DNA from: Hermodice carunculata | Taxonomy: Eukaryota > Annelida > Polychaeta > Eunicida > Amphinomidae | Direction: 5' to 3' | Assembly: GCA_964020975.1 (NCBI GenBank) | Contig: OZ026615.1 | Location: 34,278,795 to 34,342,794 of the forward strand | DNA length: 64,000 bases | Shown: one piece after another, positions 35,542 through 47,150 of the stretch | Numbering within the stretch: position 1 is the stretch's first letter | How the letters are laid out: the number at the start of each line of letters is the position of its first letter | Position numbers and translations under genes: made by a program | The notes under the pieces: generated by a model | What the model was told of the DNA's origin: nothing | What the model saw: the letters and a program-made list of their open reading frames with translations, nothing else | Databases searched by the model: none

Positions 35542-36668
35542 GTAAGCCCTGGCCAGTGGAATTATGATCTCAGCATTTTCCTGGCCCCTACTGTGTATGA
35601 TCCCATTTTTGCTCACCCTGTGCGTCTGCTGACTAGACCTGGTTCCTGGAAGTCTCCACTTGACACCTAGTGGAGTGTAACTCCGAGGTTAGGAGACAGT
35701 GTCACTGTCACAGGCAAAGGTTCTCCCAGCACTACCCACTTAAGCATTTTTTAGCTGCAATTTCCTTTCTTGTAAATATGTCTTGCAGTGTCCAGCGATT
35801 TGTCATGTGGTGTCCTGTGGTATGTCTTGTGGCAACATGTGGTTTGTGCAGCAGTGTTGGTGTCTGGTAGCATTCTGTGGTTACCAGACATGCCAGCATT
35901 TGGGCGATTGTGGAAACGAATGTTGAACTTACAAAAAATCCCCACAGATCTCATTAAGTTCTTCTTTTGTCTGTGTCCTGAAGGTGCCTTACATCCAAGA
36001 AAGAAGAACTGTAACAAGTTTGATGCTGAAGGCTGGGTACCAGACTAAAAACTCCACTGTTACTCAGGTTGTATTTTGGTGGCCATGTTCAGCACATATA
36101 TCTAAGCATAAGCAATGTGTAATCTGCCTCTGGACATCAATGAATTTACTCACGAGATTGTCTTGTTCCAAAGGCATTGCTTAATTTAAAGCAGAATATT
36201 TTAACAGAGGTTCAGAATACACATCCAAAAAGTCCAATATTGCAACAGTAAAGTGCATTTGAATATATTCAATCATTCATGAGCAATTATGCAGAACCTT
36301 GCAATCATAGAATGGTTATAGAGTGCTACACATCTACTGCAGAATGCTATTCATGGTTTCACCATCATTTTATATACGGTAAAACAAGGAAACATTTAGT
36401 TTCAGATAAAGCAGAATTTTCCCCATAATTCTTCTGTATGCCCATTTGAGATAACTGTTTACATTTCAATATCATTAAGTCATCTGTGTGCAACATTGGC
36501 TTTTGCAAAGTTCTCAAATTGGATTTGACAAAATTATTTTAACGGTGGGTTTCATTATAGTTTGGAATGAATTGCTTCATATTGGATCACAGACATTGCT
36601 TAACTACAGCGCAACTAGCTTGAATTAACTGCAAAGTTACAGGGCTGCTTATGTAAAATTATATTTAC
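35542..36668. other. No gene recognised
   Basis: Sequence downstream of the candidate exon at 35446-35541. Several TGTGGTGTCCTGTGGTATGT-type short repeats lie at 35800-35880. No further splice-supported frame was found. Confidence 0.4.
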
Positions 36669-36780
36669 CCCCCCCCCCCGCCCCCCAAAAAAACAAACAA
36701 AAAAAAAACAAAATAAAAAACAATAAAAAAAAAAAAACCAAACAAACAAACAAACAAAACAAAACAACAAAACAAAACAA
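36669..36780 (+). repeat. C-run then (CAAA)n/(AAAAC)n low-complexity tract
   Basis: C-rich run at 36669-36686 followed by A-rich CAAA/ACAAA repeats to about 36780. Confidence 0.9.
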
Positions 36781-36864
36781 CTTGAAGTTAATGAAGATTG
36801 GTCAGGTCATGTTTCCCAAAGAAAGGTTTCTCAGGAATGTGGAAAAAAGAAAGTGTTACCTGTT

Positions 36865-38010
36865 CCTTTCATATGGAAAAAGATCAGGTGATGTCACAAA
36901 CAAAGATAATTGTAGGCCTATGGTGCTAGCCACAGTGTTTTTATGTTTTTGAAAAAACATAATTTTGGTCACAAGTGAAATATTCTTAATACTTCAGACT
37001 ACCAATTTGCTTTTAAGAAAAAACATGGCACTGACCTGTGTATGGATGTACTGGTGTTAAAAGAGTTATAGGTACTATCTGACACATGGGTGTGATCTCT
37101 TTGTTTGTTTTGTGGATGCCAAAAAAGTGTTTGACACAGTGAATCACTGGACATTACTGCACAAACTTATCAGACATAATGTTCCATGTCTGTATAGTGA
37201 GAATTCTTCAATTTTGGTTCCATATTCAGGAATTCTGTGTATGCTGAGGTCATGTGACCTCTTTTTTGTAATGTTTCCAACAGGGTATGTCTGGGCAGAA
37301 TTATCTTGCCACGGCTATTCAATGTATATGTGGATGAATTTAGAAGTCGCCGTCGATTGTTGTAACTGAGGAAATACATTTATTAATGATTTAAGTGATG
37401 CAAGCGATATGGTGCTAATTTATACCTCAGTAGGAGGCTTGGAAAACTGGTTTCTTCCTGTGAAAATTATGCCCAGGCTTCATGATATTGTTTCTGATAT
37501 TACAGAAACGAAGGCCATGCATTTTAAGCCCATTGCAGCTCAGCTGTCAATTAACCCTACCATTGTCGTGTGTCAAGAAAAGCTTGAGTTCACATTAAAA
37601 TGTGTGTATCTTGCACACATTTTGGTGCCAACTCTCTTGAATGAACTCAACATATCACAACAGAGTCGCAGCTGATCTGCCAGAGGCTAGTGCAAACATG
37701 CTGAAGCGTAACGTCTTTGCTTGTTAATATGAGATTAAAATCAAAACTTTTTCAGGCTTACTGCAGTTGTCTTACTAGTCAATTGTGGATCAGCTACTCT
37801 CAGACATGTATTAACAAGTTCCGAGTGTGTTTCAATAGTGTACGTACATACGTGCTGGGATAACCCAGAGTGTGCAATGTCAGAGGCATGTTTGTGTGGA
37901 ATCACTTTGAATCTTTTCATGAACTCATGGGGGATATTGTGTATAATTTTGGGCAGAGAGTCATGATGCAGTGAGAATGGGCTGATAAAATATCTCACGG
38001 GATATGATCT
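36865..38010 (+). mobile_element. LINE fragment (CR1/Rex1-like), decayed
   Basis: Reverse-transcriptase pieces in several + frames occur in the order expected of a LINE ORF2: FAFKKKHGTDLCMDVL near 37007, VDAKKVFDTVNHWTLLHKL from about 37110, ILPRLFNVYVDEFRSR near 37300, and the C-terminal region FQAYCSCLTSQLWISYSQTC near 37754 and RGMFVWNHFESFHELMGDI near 37880. The catalytic YADD region is not intact and at least four frame changes or stops separate the pieces. The endonuclease half is missing. The family is inferred from motif wording, not from alignment. Confidence 0.75.
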
Positions 38011-38082
38011 GAGATGGATGTCTCCACTGTGCTGCCAATGGCTGCACTTTTTACATCCCTGAATTTAATTTAATTTTATTAT

Positions 38083-38142
38083 CCCCCCTTCCCCCCCCTC
38101 CCTCCCCCCCCCCTCCCCCCCCCCCCCCCCCCCCCCCCCCCC
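38083..38142 (+). repeat. Poly-C tract
   Basis: About 60 bases almost entirely C, immediately before an R2-type array. Confidence 0.95.
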
Positions 38143-38149
38143 GAAGAAG

Positions 38150-38985
38150 GCAGGGCATACAGCTTTGCTCATGATGTTGGTTGGTCGGTCTGTACAGAGA
38201 CTTTGGTTTCCACACCATAACTCAAGAAGTTTTTGAGATAGGACTTTGATAGTGCCCAGGTATATACTCCAGTATAAGGGCTAGGTGAAGGGTGAAGGTG
38301 GTTTAGCTTGACCCTATTCCAAGGTCACAGAGGTACTATAGTAAGTTTCGGAATCCGCACACTAACTAAAAAACTTTTTATGATAGGACCTGTATATTAC
38401 ACATGATTATAGTCCTTATCCAGGGCTAGGTCAAGTTCAAAGATGGGTGACCTTGACCTAAAATCAAAGGTCAAAAGGGCACTTAAGTGAACTTGGTTTC
38501 TGCATTGTCACTCAGAATATAAGTTATGACTTCAATATTGCACATGGTAATAGTCCTCAATTAGGGCTTGGTCAGCTTAACAGATAGATGACCTTGACCA
38601 AATTTCGAAGGTCACCATCTAGAATCCTATTAGTGAACTTGGTTTCTGTATGATAACTAAAGATGATTGTCACCTAGGGCTTTCATATTGCACAGGAATA
38701 TAGCCTCCTAAAAAAAAAAAAAGAGTCCTATAAGAGCTAGACCTAGTTCCGAAATGGGTGACCTTGAGTCAATTCCCAAGGTCACAGAGCCACATTACTA
38801 AATTTGCCTTCTTTTTCATAACTGCACTACTTTTTTTGAGCCAGAGCTTTAATTTTGTAGATGTTTATAGTCTTCTATTAGGGCTAGAGCAGCTTCAAAG
38901 AAGGGTGAACATGACCTAATTTCTTAGGTCACAAGACCACTTTAGTGAAATTGCTTTCTACATCCTCTTCCCAAGGTCATGAGTG
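38150..38985 (+). repeat. R2 tandem repeat array, about 6 diverged units
   Basis: Units of roughly 135 bp contain GGGTGACCTTGACCTAA, AAGGTCACAGAG and TTTCATATTGCACA blocks like those at 25165-26145. This array and the one near 25 kb are both preceded by a C-run. Confidence 0.82.
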
Positions 38986-39112
38986 TCCCATTTAGTACTA
39001 TTAACAGGGTAGTGAGGGTGAATGCAATGATGGTAGGGGGGTATCTGTATTTTACAAGCATGTCTTGTTTTATTAGACATTGTATTTTAAGTGTGCCTTC
39101 AGTTTGCTTTTG

Positions 39113-39166
<54 letters not shown>

Positions 39167-39170
39167 ATTT
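39113..39170 (+). repeat. (CT)n microsatellite
   Basis: About 28 CT units with one TTT interruption. Confidence 0.95.
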
Positions 39171-41321
39171 ATTATATAGATCTTCAACAACTTAAAATAG
39201 AAGTAGTTTATCTTATTCAAGGGTTTTTTCATCTCATTTTGTAGGACATGGTAATGATAATTACAAGAAATTTTCTTTCTTGGCAATGAGGACAAAACTG
39301 AAGAAATTTGGTCACTGTGGTTTCAACATGTTTCATTGGAACACAATTGGAGAACAGGACATGGCCGTCTATATATATTCGTCTGTGATCTATATAGATA
39401 AACAGAAAAGAAAACTATGAAAGTTGGTAGACAGAAAAACATAAGTTGATGGAAAAAAAAGCCAAATTTTTGGTTCATTTGTGTAGCTTCTGAGACCTGG
39501 CTGGATGAAATAGCAGATGACAGACCGTTACCTTGTTTTTTTGTGGTCACTGATTTTTGGTCTCATGGGGCTAGCAACTGCCGTTAAAAAAAGAAAGTCA
39601 TGATTTTTTTTAATATTTGGGTATTTAATCCCTCGTAATTATACTTAATTGATGGTGTAGGTGAGTGCTGTCACTACCAGGTGGCTAATTGGGTTATCAT
39701 ACTGGTAGGGCATGCCAAAGTACACCTAGCCTTATCAGCCCCAAGGAAGTGATTAACACCTCAGCTGACAATGCCCTGCCTTCAGGCAGGGGTCACCAAG
39801 ACAGCTGAACGAAAACCTGATCACATGGCCGCTGTGAAATGACATCACCAGTGGGACTGCCCACAAAGCAAAAAGTGGACAAGTTCTTCTGCATTACGTG
39901 TCATTAGCGTTAACGGAGTTGGAATGTAAGCCTGTGGTCTTTGTGTCACTTTAAGGTAACATGATCTTGGAAGAGGGACGGGAGTGGGGATTTAGCTAAA
40001 GCCTTAAAGCATTGTATTGAGTGACTTGTCCAGTGAGATGTTGAGTACATACTACATGGCTGTCCTGTGGCTGTCCTGTACTCCACCTGACAACTTTATG
40101 GAAAACCAAGCTAGTTGGGACCATAAGGGAACTGATTAGTATGCATGCTGCCTGTACCCTACCCATTAACGGGTCAGGGTGGCTCACATCAAATGTTTTG
40201 TTTGGGTCAAATGCAACAGAAAAAACTGTTTCATGTGGAGTAGATTGGGTCAGTCCCCAGCCAGAGGCAGGTACAAGGCACTCAGGAGTCTGCCTGGGGC
40301 AACGTAGTTCCATCATGCCTGCCTGATGTGATGCCCTGGGCAAGAGTCACGGCCACTGTGGGCTGATTGCCCGCTGTAAATGGTTTTGAACTGTCTTGAT
40401 GAAAGGCTGGGTCCCCAATCAGAACATCTCGCAAAGCTCAGTAATGGAGCAGTTTATCTGTTTTATATGAAGTTGATGTTACAATAGGTAGTCGCTGTTG
40501 TCATCTCATCACCCGGGGACGGCCTCATAAATCACTCGTGGGTCCCAGGTGAAGATCGCCAATAGCATCACAAACACTTGTAGGGGAAGCAACCCTACAC
40601 GTGCCCAGGTGACCAAGTAACAAAACGGACAGCACCATTTTTCATGACCTGCCGTGTGAATTCTGTCACCTTAAGTGTCATTTGTCAGCTTGTAGAAGTT
40701 GAAGATCCCAACAGTCATGACAACAAGACAGCATATCTGTCACATGAGAATTCCTCAACTGCTCTAATGATATTCTCTAAATGCAGATAGTGCCTGCAAG
40801 GATGGCACAGTCCCCACAGCTACATACTGCGTGTCATACCGGTAGATGCCAAAGTTAATGAATTTTTTTTGGCGCTATTCCCTATTTTAAGAATGTTGTG
40901 TATTTTTATGCTATTTATAGGGCAGATTCAAGGTACTTTGATGTATATAGGAGATCATTACGCTGGTCAGTTCATAAATCACATTGTAAATGATAATATT
41001 AAGACATGTCTGTCAGCATTCTGTGACCTAAAATAGAGAGATTTTATAGTTTCAAAGTGGCAGGGTTGTATTTTGACCAAAAGAAAGGGGTTTTTTTGGT
41101 TGTATTTCAAAAAAAAAAATAAAATAAGAGGTATTTTTTTGAGGGGGTCCGATGACCTGAGTTGTTCAAAATTGGCCCATTGTGTCACAAAAATTTAATT
41201 GATGTGGATGAGACTTGACAGGAATTATCCAAATTAACTTACGCCATTACGTTTCTTGAAAACATTGTGTTTTCTATGATCATCATTTGCTGTTTCCTTT
41301 TCTTTTCTTTTTCTGTTGCAG
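39171..41321. other. No gene recognised
   Basis: Comparatively GC-rich, unique-looking sequence at 39640-40860, without R1 or R2 repeats. It could contain regulatory sequence, but no splice-supported exon was found. The longest frame, on the - strand at 39996-40343, is not recognisable. Confidence 0.4.
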
Positions 41322-41374
41322 AGTCATGTGTAAAATTGCATGAACAAACAGCACAGTTAGCAGAGGCTCTGTGA
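41322..41374 (+). CDS. Candidate terminal exon inside dioxygenase intron 1, unknown product
   Basis: A very good acceptor (TTTCCTTTTCTTTTCTTTTT, then CTGTTGCAG) is followed by a frame starting with two bases of a codon: [17 protein letters not shown] and then TGA at 41372-41374, with the first Glu using the last base of the upstream exon. AATAAA lies at 41418-41423, 44 bases beyond the stop. Joined to the exon at 35446-35541 the frame stays open ([15 protein letters not shown]). The end is helix-like and Ala/Leu/Gln rich. If spliced instead directly to the dioxygenase exon at 15452-15546 it would give a truncated product after seven further codons, so an alternative terminal exon of that gene is a second possibility. 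Confidence 0.38.
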
Positions 41375-41412
41375 CATGTAAAATGCACAATGCATAGCAT
41401 GCCAACTAGAAA

Positions 41413-41440
41413 AAAAAAATAAATGAGGGTACAAGCGAAG

Positions 41441-41498
<58 letters not shown>

Positions 41499-41538
41499 AT
41501 ATACCTTTTCTGAAAAAAGCAATTAAATGAGGTACAAG

Positions 41539-41590
<52 letters not shown>
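41413..41590 (+). repeat. Twin (TA)n microsatellites with duplicated leader
   Basis: AAATGAGGGTACAAGCGAAG precedes (TA)n at 41443-41490, and AAATGAGGTACAAGCAAAGG precedes (TA)n at 41545-41586. The leader plus TA tract is thus a local duplication of about 110 bp. Confidence 0.85.
41418..41423 (+). terminator. Possible polyadenylation signal AATAAA
   Basis: AATAAA lies 44 bases after the TGA of the candidate terminal exon at 41322-41374. It sits at the start of a tract that leads into a TA dinucleotide run, so an A-rich coincidence cannot be excluded. Confidence 0.3.
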
Positions 41591-41592
<2 letters not shown>

Positions 41593-42852
41593 CAGCTTAT
41601 TTATCACTGCCATCAACTGTCTGTGACAAAGCAGCGTGATACCTTAATGTGTGTCAAAACATGACTGGATTGTGTCTGTAAGGATGGGTGGGGTCCTTGG
41701 TCTTCACTGTCTGCTCGTTTCCCTCATTAATACAATTCCACCACATGTAAAAAGTGGCTTGGTATTCTTTGGGCAGGAATTTTTGTCATTGGAATCCGTT
41801 GGTTTGGGCTGCCGCGTCAAGGCAGTGTGGCATTTCATTTTGAACATACCTGTCACACGTAGTTACTTTTCATGAATTCTCTCTGTATAAAATTGTGTTT
41901 TGGTCACTATCAAAATTCCTGGCATCCATAACAAAACAGAACTTGAATGTTCCAAATTCTCAGGATTGTTGATGGGTTGTGTGTAGTAAGTAGGTTGCAT
42001 TGTGCACCCAAAAATTGTGCATTATGGAAACATAAGAGGAGCATAATGCAGCACGAAGATTTGTTTATGTTTCGTTTTGCTGGTGGCTGATTCAGATTTT
42101 CTTTTTCATCCGGGTGGGATATGAAATATTTATATAAAAGCCTAGTGAAAAAAGAAAGCTTATTGGTAGCTGGCCTGGCCTGTGGCACTGCGCGGCCTGG
42201 AAAATCTGTGGCATTCTATTGTCAGCTTGTATATTTTAATATTAAACAATTTATTTTGGAAAGTTGACAAAACAAGAATACCGGAAATTTAAAACATGTA
42301 ATATGAGGTCTAGTAACAGTAAGGAGACTGACCAATGGCTAAGAGGACCTGTATCTAATACATTTGTTACAATAGATTTTGGCAAGTCTTTTTGGTTTTT
42401 TTGCCATGTAGTGATTTAGTTTCGAGAATTGCTTCATCAATACCAGTCAAACAAATAAAGCATGGAATTACAGTATGGCTAAGGAATAAGCACTGTTTGT
42501 TGAATGTAGTCTGTAAATCATTCATTCGGATACGTTGTGAATCAACTCGTGATTTATTGGTTGTAAACGAAGTCAGGTGAGGGAAGAGTAAAACTGACCT
42601 ATGTAGAGCAGAGTTGTAGATCCAGGTGGATAAGTGTGGTGGTCAATTGTCCATGTCCCGGCCAATGTGTCAGAGTGTCCGGGGCTGCCCTCTGGTCAGT
42701 TGGGCCTCCAGGCAAGGGAAAAGACTTAAGTGCCAAACTGTCGGCACATAAGTCACATTGAAAAGAGGAGCTGACAACAGGGTTAACCCCTTGGTGCTCC
42801 AAATGGTCAAAAGTAGTCAAATGTCTGGAGTCAACTGTGTGAATGCTATAGC
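41591..42852. other. No gene recognised
   Basis: AT-rich intronic sequence without recognised repeats. Confidence 0.4.
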
Positions 42853-43099
42853 TTAACTCATTCAGTGCCAATTGCGACTTAAGTCGAACTACTTAAGACG
42901 AACTGCTCTCAATTATAATAAGGCTACTGGATTCATGTTCCTTGTGAACAGACCTTTCATTCAAGCACCAGCCTATAGTTTCAGAGAATATAATTGTCCA
43001 GGTCAACAGCTTTCCTTGGCGCACTGTGGGCGCATTGCGCTCAAACCGTGCTGAGCAAAGCTGGTGACTCAATCCAAAATTTGGCACTGAAAGAGTTCA
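42853..43099. mobile_element. TTAA hairpin element, copy 11
   Basis: TTAACTCATTCAGTGCCAA at the left pairs with TTGGCACTGAAAGAGTT at the right; the left TTAA is intact and the right is TTCA. Hairpin GTCAACAGCTTTCCTTGGCG ... with a worn second arm. It belongs with copies 2 and 8 (about 247 bp). Confidence 0.75.
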
Positions 43100-43879
43100 C
43101 CATTTTGATCCTAAACCAGACTGAATCCAAATGTCTCTGGTCAAAAAGAACCAAAATAATGTGTGATTTAACATTCGAATGTGCTGTCTTAAGTTTCCAT
43201 TAAGCATTTATCCCTAAAATGAAATAAAGAGTGGTATTCAGAGTTTAAATATAAAACAACATTAATAGTTTTGTAGCTTTGATATTAGTTGCTTTACATG
43301 GTCATGTGATTCAACATATTTGCAGTGACTTGAATTGTGGTAAAAATGGCAGGAGGGAATATAATTAGTATATCATCATGCCGTAAAGTCTCATCAGAAA
43401 GGTACCCAAGGGGTTAAATTTCTTGTCAATAGAAAAACTTTTGGAATTGACGGTGCAGTTTAGCCTAAAAATACATAGCTGGTATTGGGGTGGTGATGGT
43501 GTTTGGCCTTAGACAGGGTATCTTGAGGCTCCCTTACAGGGAAACCTTGTATTCTGTATTATTTTTTTTCCAAAAAATAGGGGATCAAATTCTAAAATAG
43601 ATGGTAAAAAAATCAACATTTTTATGGTTAAAAAGGTGTATTTTACACGTGTGGTGAGAAAATCAGCAAGAAATTGTATTTTGTTAACCTTTGTCCAAAA
43701 AAAGTTTGTAATGAATCATCTTCAGTGTGGTAATTTTTCAAATCTTGCATCATGAAATGGGTAAGTAGAAACTCTAGAAGGAGTGGAAAATAGGTGGTCA
43801 TTCCAGTTGTATCTGTGTACTAACCAGTACTGACAAAATCCCTATCCCATGTGCCCCGCCCCCCCCTTACACACCCAAT
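43100..43879. other. No gene recognised
   Basis: AT-rich sequence; C-run at 43858-43866. Nothing recognisable. Confidence 0.4.
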
Positions 43880-43985
43880 GGAACTTGCCCAAGGTCAACA
43901 AGTTTCCTTGGTATTGGTTGCTTGCTTAGACTGTCTAACCGATGCAGTGGAAAATTGTTGACTTTTATCCTATGTTGGAAAGGGT
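43880..43985. mobile_element. TTAA hairpin element, copy 12 (degenerate)
   Basis: AAGGTCAACAAGTTTCCTTGG ... GTGGAAAATTGTTGACTT is the family hairpin with worn tip; the ends are not resolved. Confidence 0.45.
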
Positions 43986-44344
43986 GCACAATTATTTCCA
44001 GACTGAGCTGGTGAATTTTATTTGTGTAATCATTGACCCATGGACTATAACCAATTCAGTCACAGATGAGGTGATCTTATGTAATGTGCGATTGTTAACT
44101 GTAATTCATCAGCCGACTCAGCAGGCCCGTTACAGGTGAGCACTGTAGGATCAGTGGAGTAATTGAATACAACACTGATTTGGTTTGGCCATCCCTTGAA
44201 TGAAATACTAAATAGATCAGTTGTATCTCTCCACCTTGCTGTATAATTATACTCATTGGAAGTGTCTGTGACAGCTGGGCTTCACTTCAAACTCTAAATA
44301 GGGTGTTGTTATTGTGGCCCTTACAGCATGTCAGATGGTCTCTT

Positions 44345-44910
44345 TTTGGTCAACAGCATGCGTTTTCAAAAGCCGCTCCAAAATCATTGGTGGGATTCTG
44401 TTCAAACTTGGTGAGGACGTGCCTTGAGTTTGTTTCTGCCAAGTTTGTTCAATGGGTCACACCTTGGTGAAATCTTCAAAGCTCTTCTTGAAAGCCATTT
44501 GCTTTGAAGTTGCATTGGGACATTTCTTGGTATCAGCTTCATTTGTTCAACAAGTCGGGCTGTGATTATGTATGGTGAATTTATGTGTGTTTAGATTGAT
44601 TTAATCCTCTTCTCTCAAATTGCTTGCCAGATTTTTTTAAAACTTGGTGGGAATGTAGGTTGGCGTCAGTTTTCCACCAGTTATCCTTGGAGTGGTGCTC
44701 CTGTCATTCCCTGATTTTAAATTAATTAAAAATTACGTGTACATGTATGTAATTATTGGGAAAAGTGCACAATAGCATGGGTTAAACAGGTATACTATTT
44801 CCTTTGTTTTTAAACTGCTTATCCCAATCTATGGGTTAGATTTCCTACCAACTTTGTGAGAATGTACACGAGGTGAGCCCCTATCAAAGCTGCTTATGTG
44901 AAGGGACAGC
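44345..44910 (+). repeat. Diverged R1-like fragment
   Basis: Blocks such as TTCAAACTTGGTGAGGACGT, GCCTTGAG, CCAAGTTTGTTC and AAAACTTGGTGGGAATGT keep R1 order but with strong divergence. No head or tail is visible. Confidence 0.55.
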
Positions 44911-47150
44911 TGCCAACAAAACATTGTAATCTACACATCAATTAGTAACTAAGTATCAAATACCACCAGATCAAAGGAACATCCCTCCCCTCCCCCCCCC
45001 CCCCCCGAAAATGTCCCAGTACAAACGTCAAACTTTGTAACAGAATACGAGAGGTCACAATTAGCAATTGTATGTGTGTTTGGCTGAATACACAACCCAA
45101 TACACAAAATGCTTGTGGACTGGAGGTGTGTATTCCCATATTCTATGTTAAAGTAACATTCAATATGTTTTATAGTTTTGCAGCAAACGTTATCAAATTA
45201 ACAGGAGTCGTTGAACTATTTTCAGCCATTTACCACAAGACATTTTGTTTTTCCAGGTAAAGCAATTTTAAAGTTACATAGGTGCAAATTACAATTGAAA
45301 CTAATTGAAATAAAAATACCTAGCCGGCCTGCCCACCAAGCCCTTTACTGGGAACCCACATGAACAAGTTGATCTTGACCTTACCTATTGTATCCTCTCT
45401 GCAATACATTATAGACTATTCAAATGAAGTTAATGAGACTCCATCTCACTGGAGGAATGTATAAAGGTCCCTAAGTATTTGGAGGGGTCTTCTGTTTACA
45501 CTTTATTTATACAGTTATGTATTTTATTTGTTGGCACTTGCTGAGTTTCTATGGCATTTTCTTCTCCAAATACCCCTCCCCTTCCTCTTTAGGATCCAAA
45601 TAAATGTATACATATCTATGATGAGGTCATTATTTACCGTTATATGTTTTCTTGGTGAAAAAAATATATATACGAGAAGTGTCATATCATAAAACTAAGT
45701 CATAGGAGAAGTGTCATATCATAAAACTAAGTCATAGGAGAAGTGTCATATCATAAAACTAAGTCACGATGATATTCATGTAGTCTTTGTGATTAACCTG
45801 TAACATATTTGCCCCTTTGACTCTGTTAATGAAACATTACAAAAGAAATCAGGTCTAAAGTGCATTTCCTTATGAAATAAGGTCAAAAGGTCAAGTATTT
45901 GGGTCAGTTATATCTGTAAACTGTCAGCTGAGAGTTCTGCTCAGCTCAGCTCAGCTTTAGTTTGTTTATCTTAGCTCAGTTCCAGCTGCAGCTGAAGTTT
46001 GTGAGTGATTTGAAAATAACAAGTTTTGGTCAGCTGAGCATGGGTTCATCATGTAGTGTGCTTAGTTATACCACAAGGGCACTAAGCTTTTGAAATGTCC
46101 CAAGCTGAAGTTGTCAGACAAGACTCTTGCCCCAAACCCAGAGATATAAACAATACTTTAAGATGATGGACAATATTTACTTGGAGCTATTGGCTATTTC
46201 CTCTTAATATCCTGTCCACATCCATATTTCACTCGTTTTTTTTTTCCTGCCAAAGGTCACGTCGTAATGATTTTTAGGCTGCAGGTGTTTGCAAGTGGGA
46301 CAAAATAATGCTTTATAGCTGTCAGTGCCAGGCCAGCATCCTGTGCCGAGTTGTACTCACACTCTGTGGACTTGACTCTGGCCCAACACTTGTCATGAGC
46401 CTCATTCTCACTGCTACCTCCCGTCACTGGACAGGCTTTGGTCCCGATGGGTATTTGTTGATGCCACGTTTAAAGGTTGAGGGAATGTCAATTGTTCTGC
46501 TTGGACAATGACTGAGATGTTATATGTTTAATGGATAGAGCAGTGGAGTTCATTAAACTTCTGACAAACGTCAGTCCGGGTTCTTATTTTGTTAACTTTA
46601 GACTGGTCATCCTCAAATGAGTTGCTTTGCATAGGGCATTGTGGGAAGCCTTGTATGGAACAACAAAATAATAGAAGGATGAAAAAGCAACTGGTTGTTC
46701 TCAACTACTCTGTATTTAGAGGGAAAGGGAATAAAAAAAGGAACAAGTACAGATGAAGTTGTAGCGCAAAAGTTTCAATTAAATACAAAGCAATTTTTAG
46801 AATTTCTTGTGTACAAAGATGAATCAGTAACCAGTAAAGCTTAGTGTAGGCTGATGAAAAAGGGAAAGAAACAAAACACAATAGATATTTTGGGGTAGAT
46901 GTAGAGCCAGAAATGTTAAAGGATTTTGCGATTAAGCAATTGGATGTACAATGGTGCTCATTGCCATCTGACTTCTGTTGAAGAATTGTACAGAATTGCT
47001 AATAGCTTTGGTCCAAATTAGCTAGTACTGTGAGCTACTGCTGCAATGCAGCGATCACACCCCCGCTTTCTACTTGGCAACTGGTCTTTCTCCATTGCCG
47101 GGTAGGTCACTTGATCCTCGGCCGTCTCGCACGGTTCTGCCATCTTTTTT
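44911..47150. other. No gene recognised; short tandem repeat and possible tRNA relic
   Basis: C-run at 44990-45006. Three 32-bp units (GAGAAGTGTCATATCATAAA, then ACTAAGTCATAG) lie at 45674-45768. At 46533-46584 a tRNA-like stretch (ATGGATAGAGCAGTGG ... GTCCGGGTTC) resembles a decayed tRNA or SINE head. The GC-rich frame at 46308-46511 is not recognisable. Confidence 0.45.

Noticed and set aside
39996-40343. 115-residue open frame on the - strand
   Set aside because: No splice context, no recognisable motif and no membrane or signal pattern; lengths like this arise by chance in the less AT-rich stretch.
46308-46511. GC-rich 67-residue frame on + strand
   Set aside because: Composition is unusual but no flanking splice sites or motifs could be defended.
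46533-46584. tRNA-like stretch (ATGGATAGAGCAGTGG ... GTCCGGGTTC)
   Set aside because: No complete cloverleaf or B box; at most a worn relic, so not listed as a tRNA gene.
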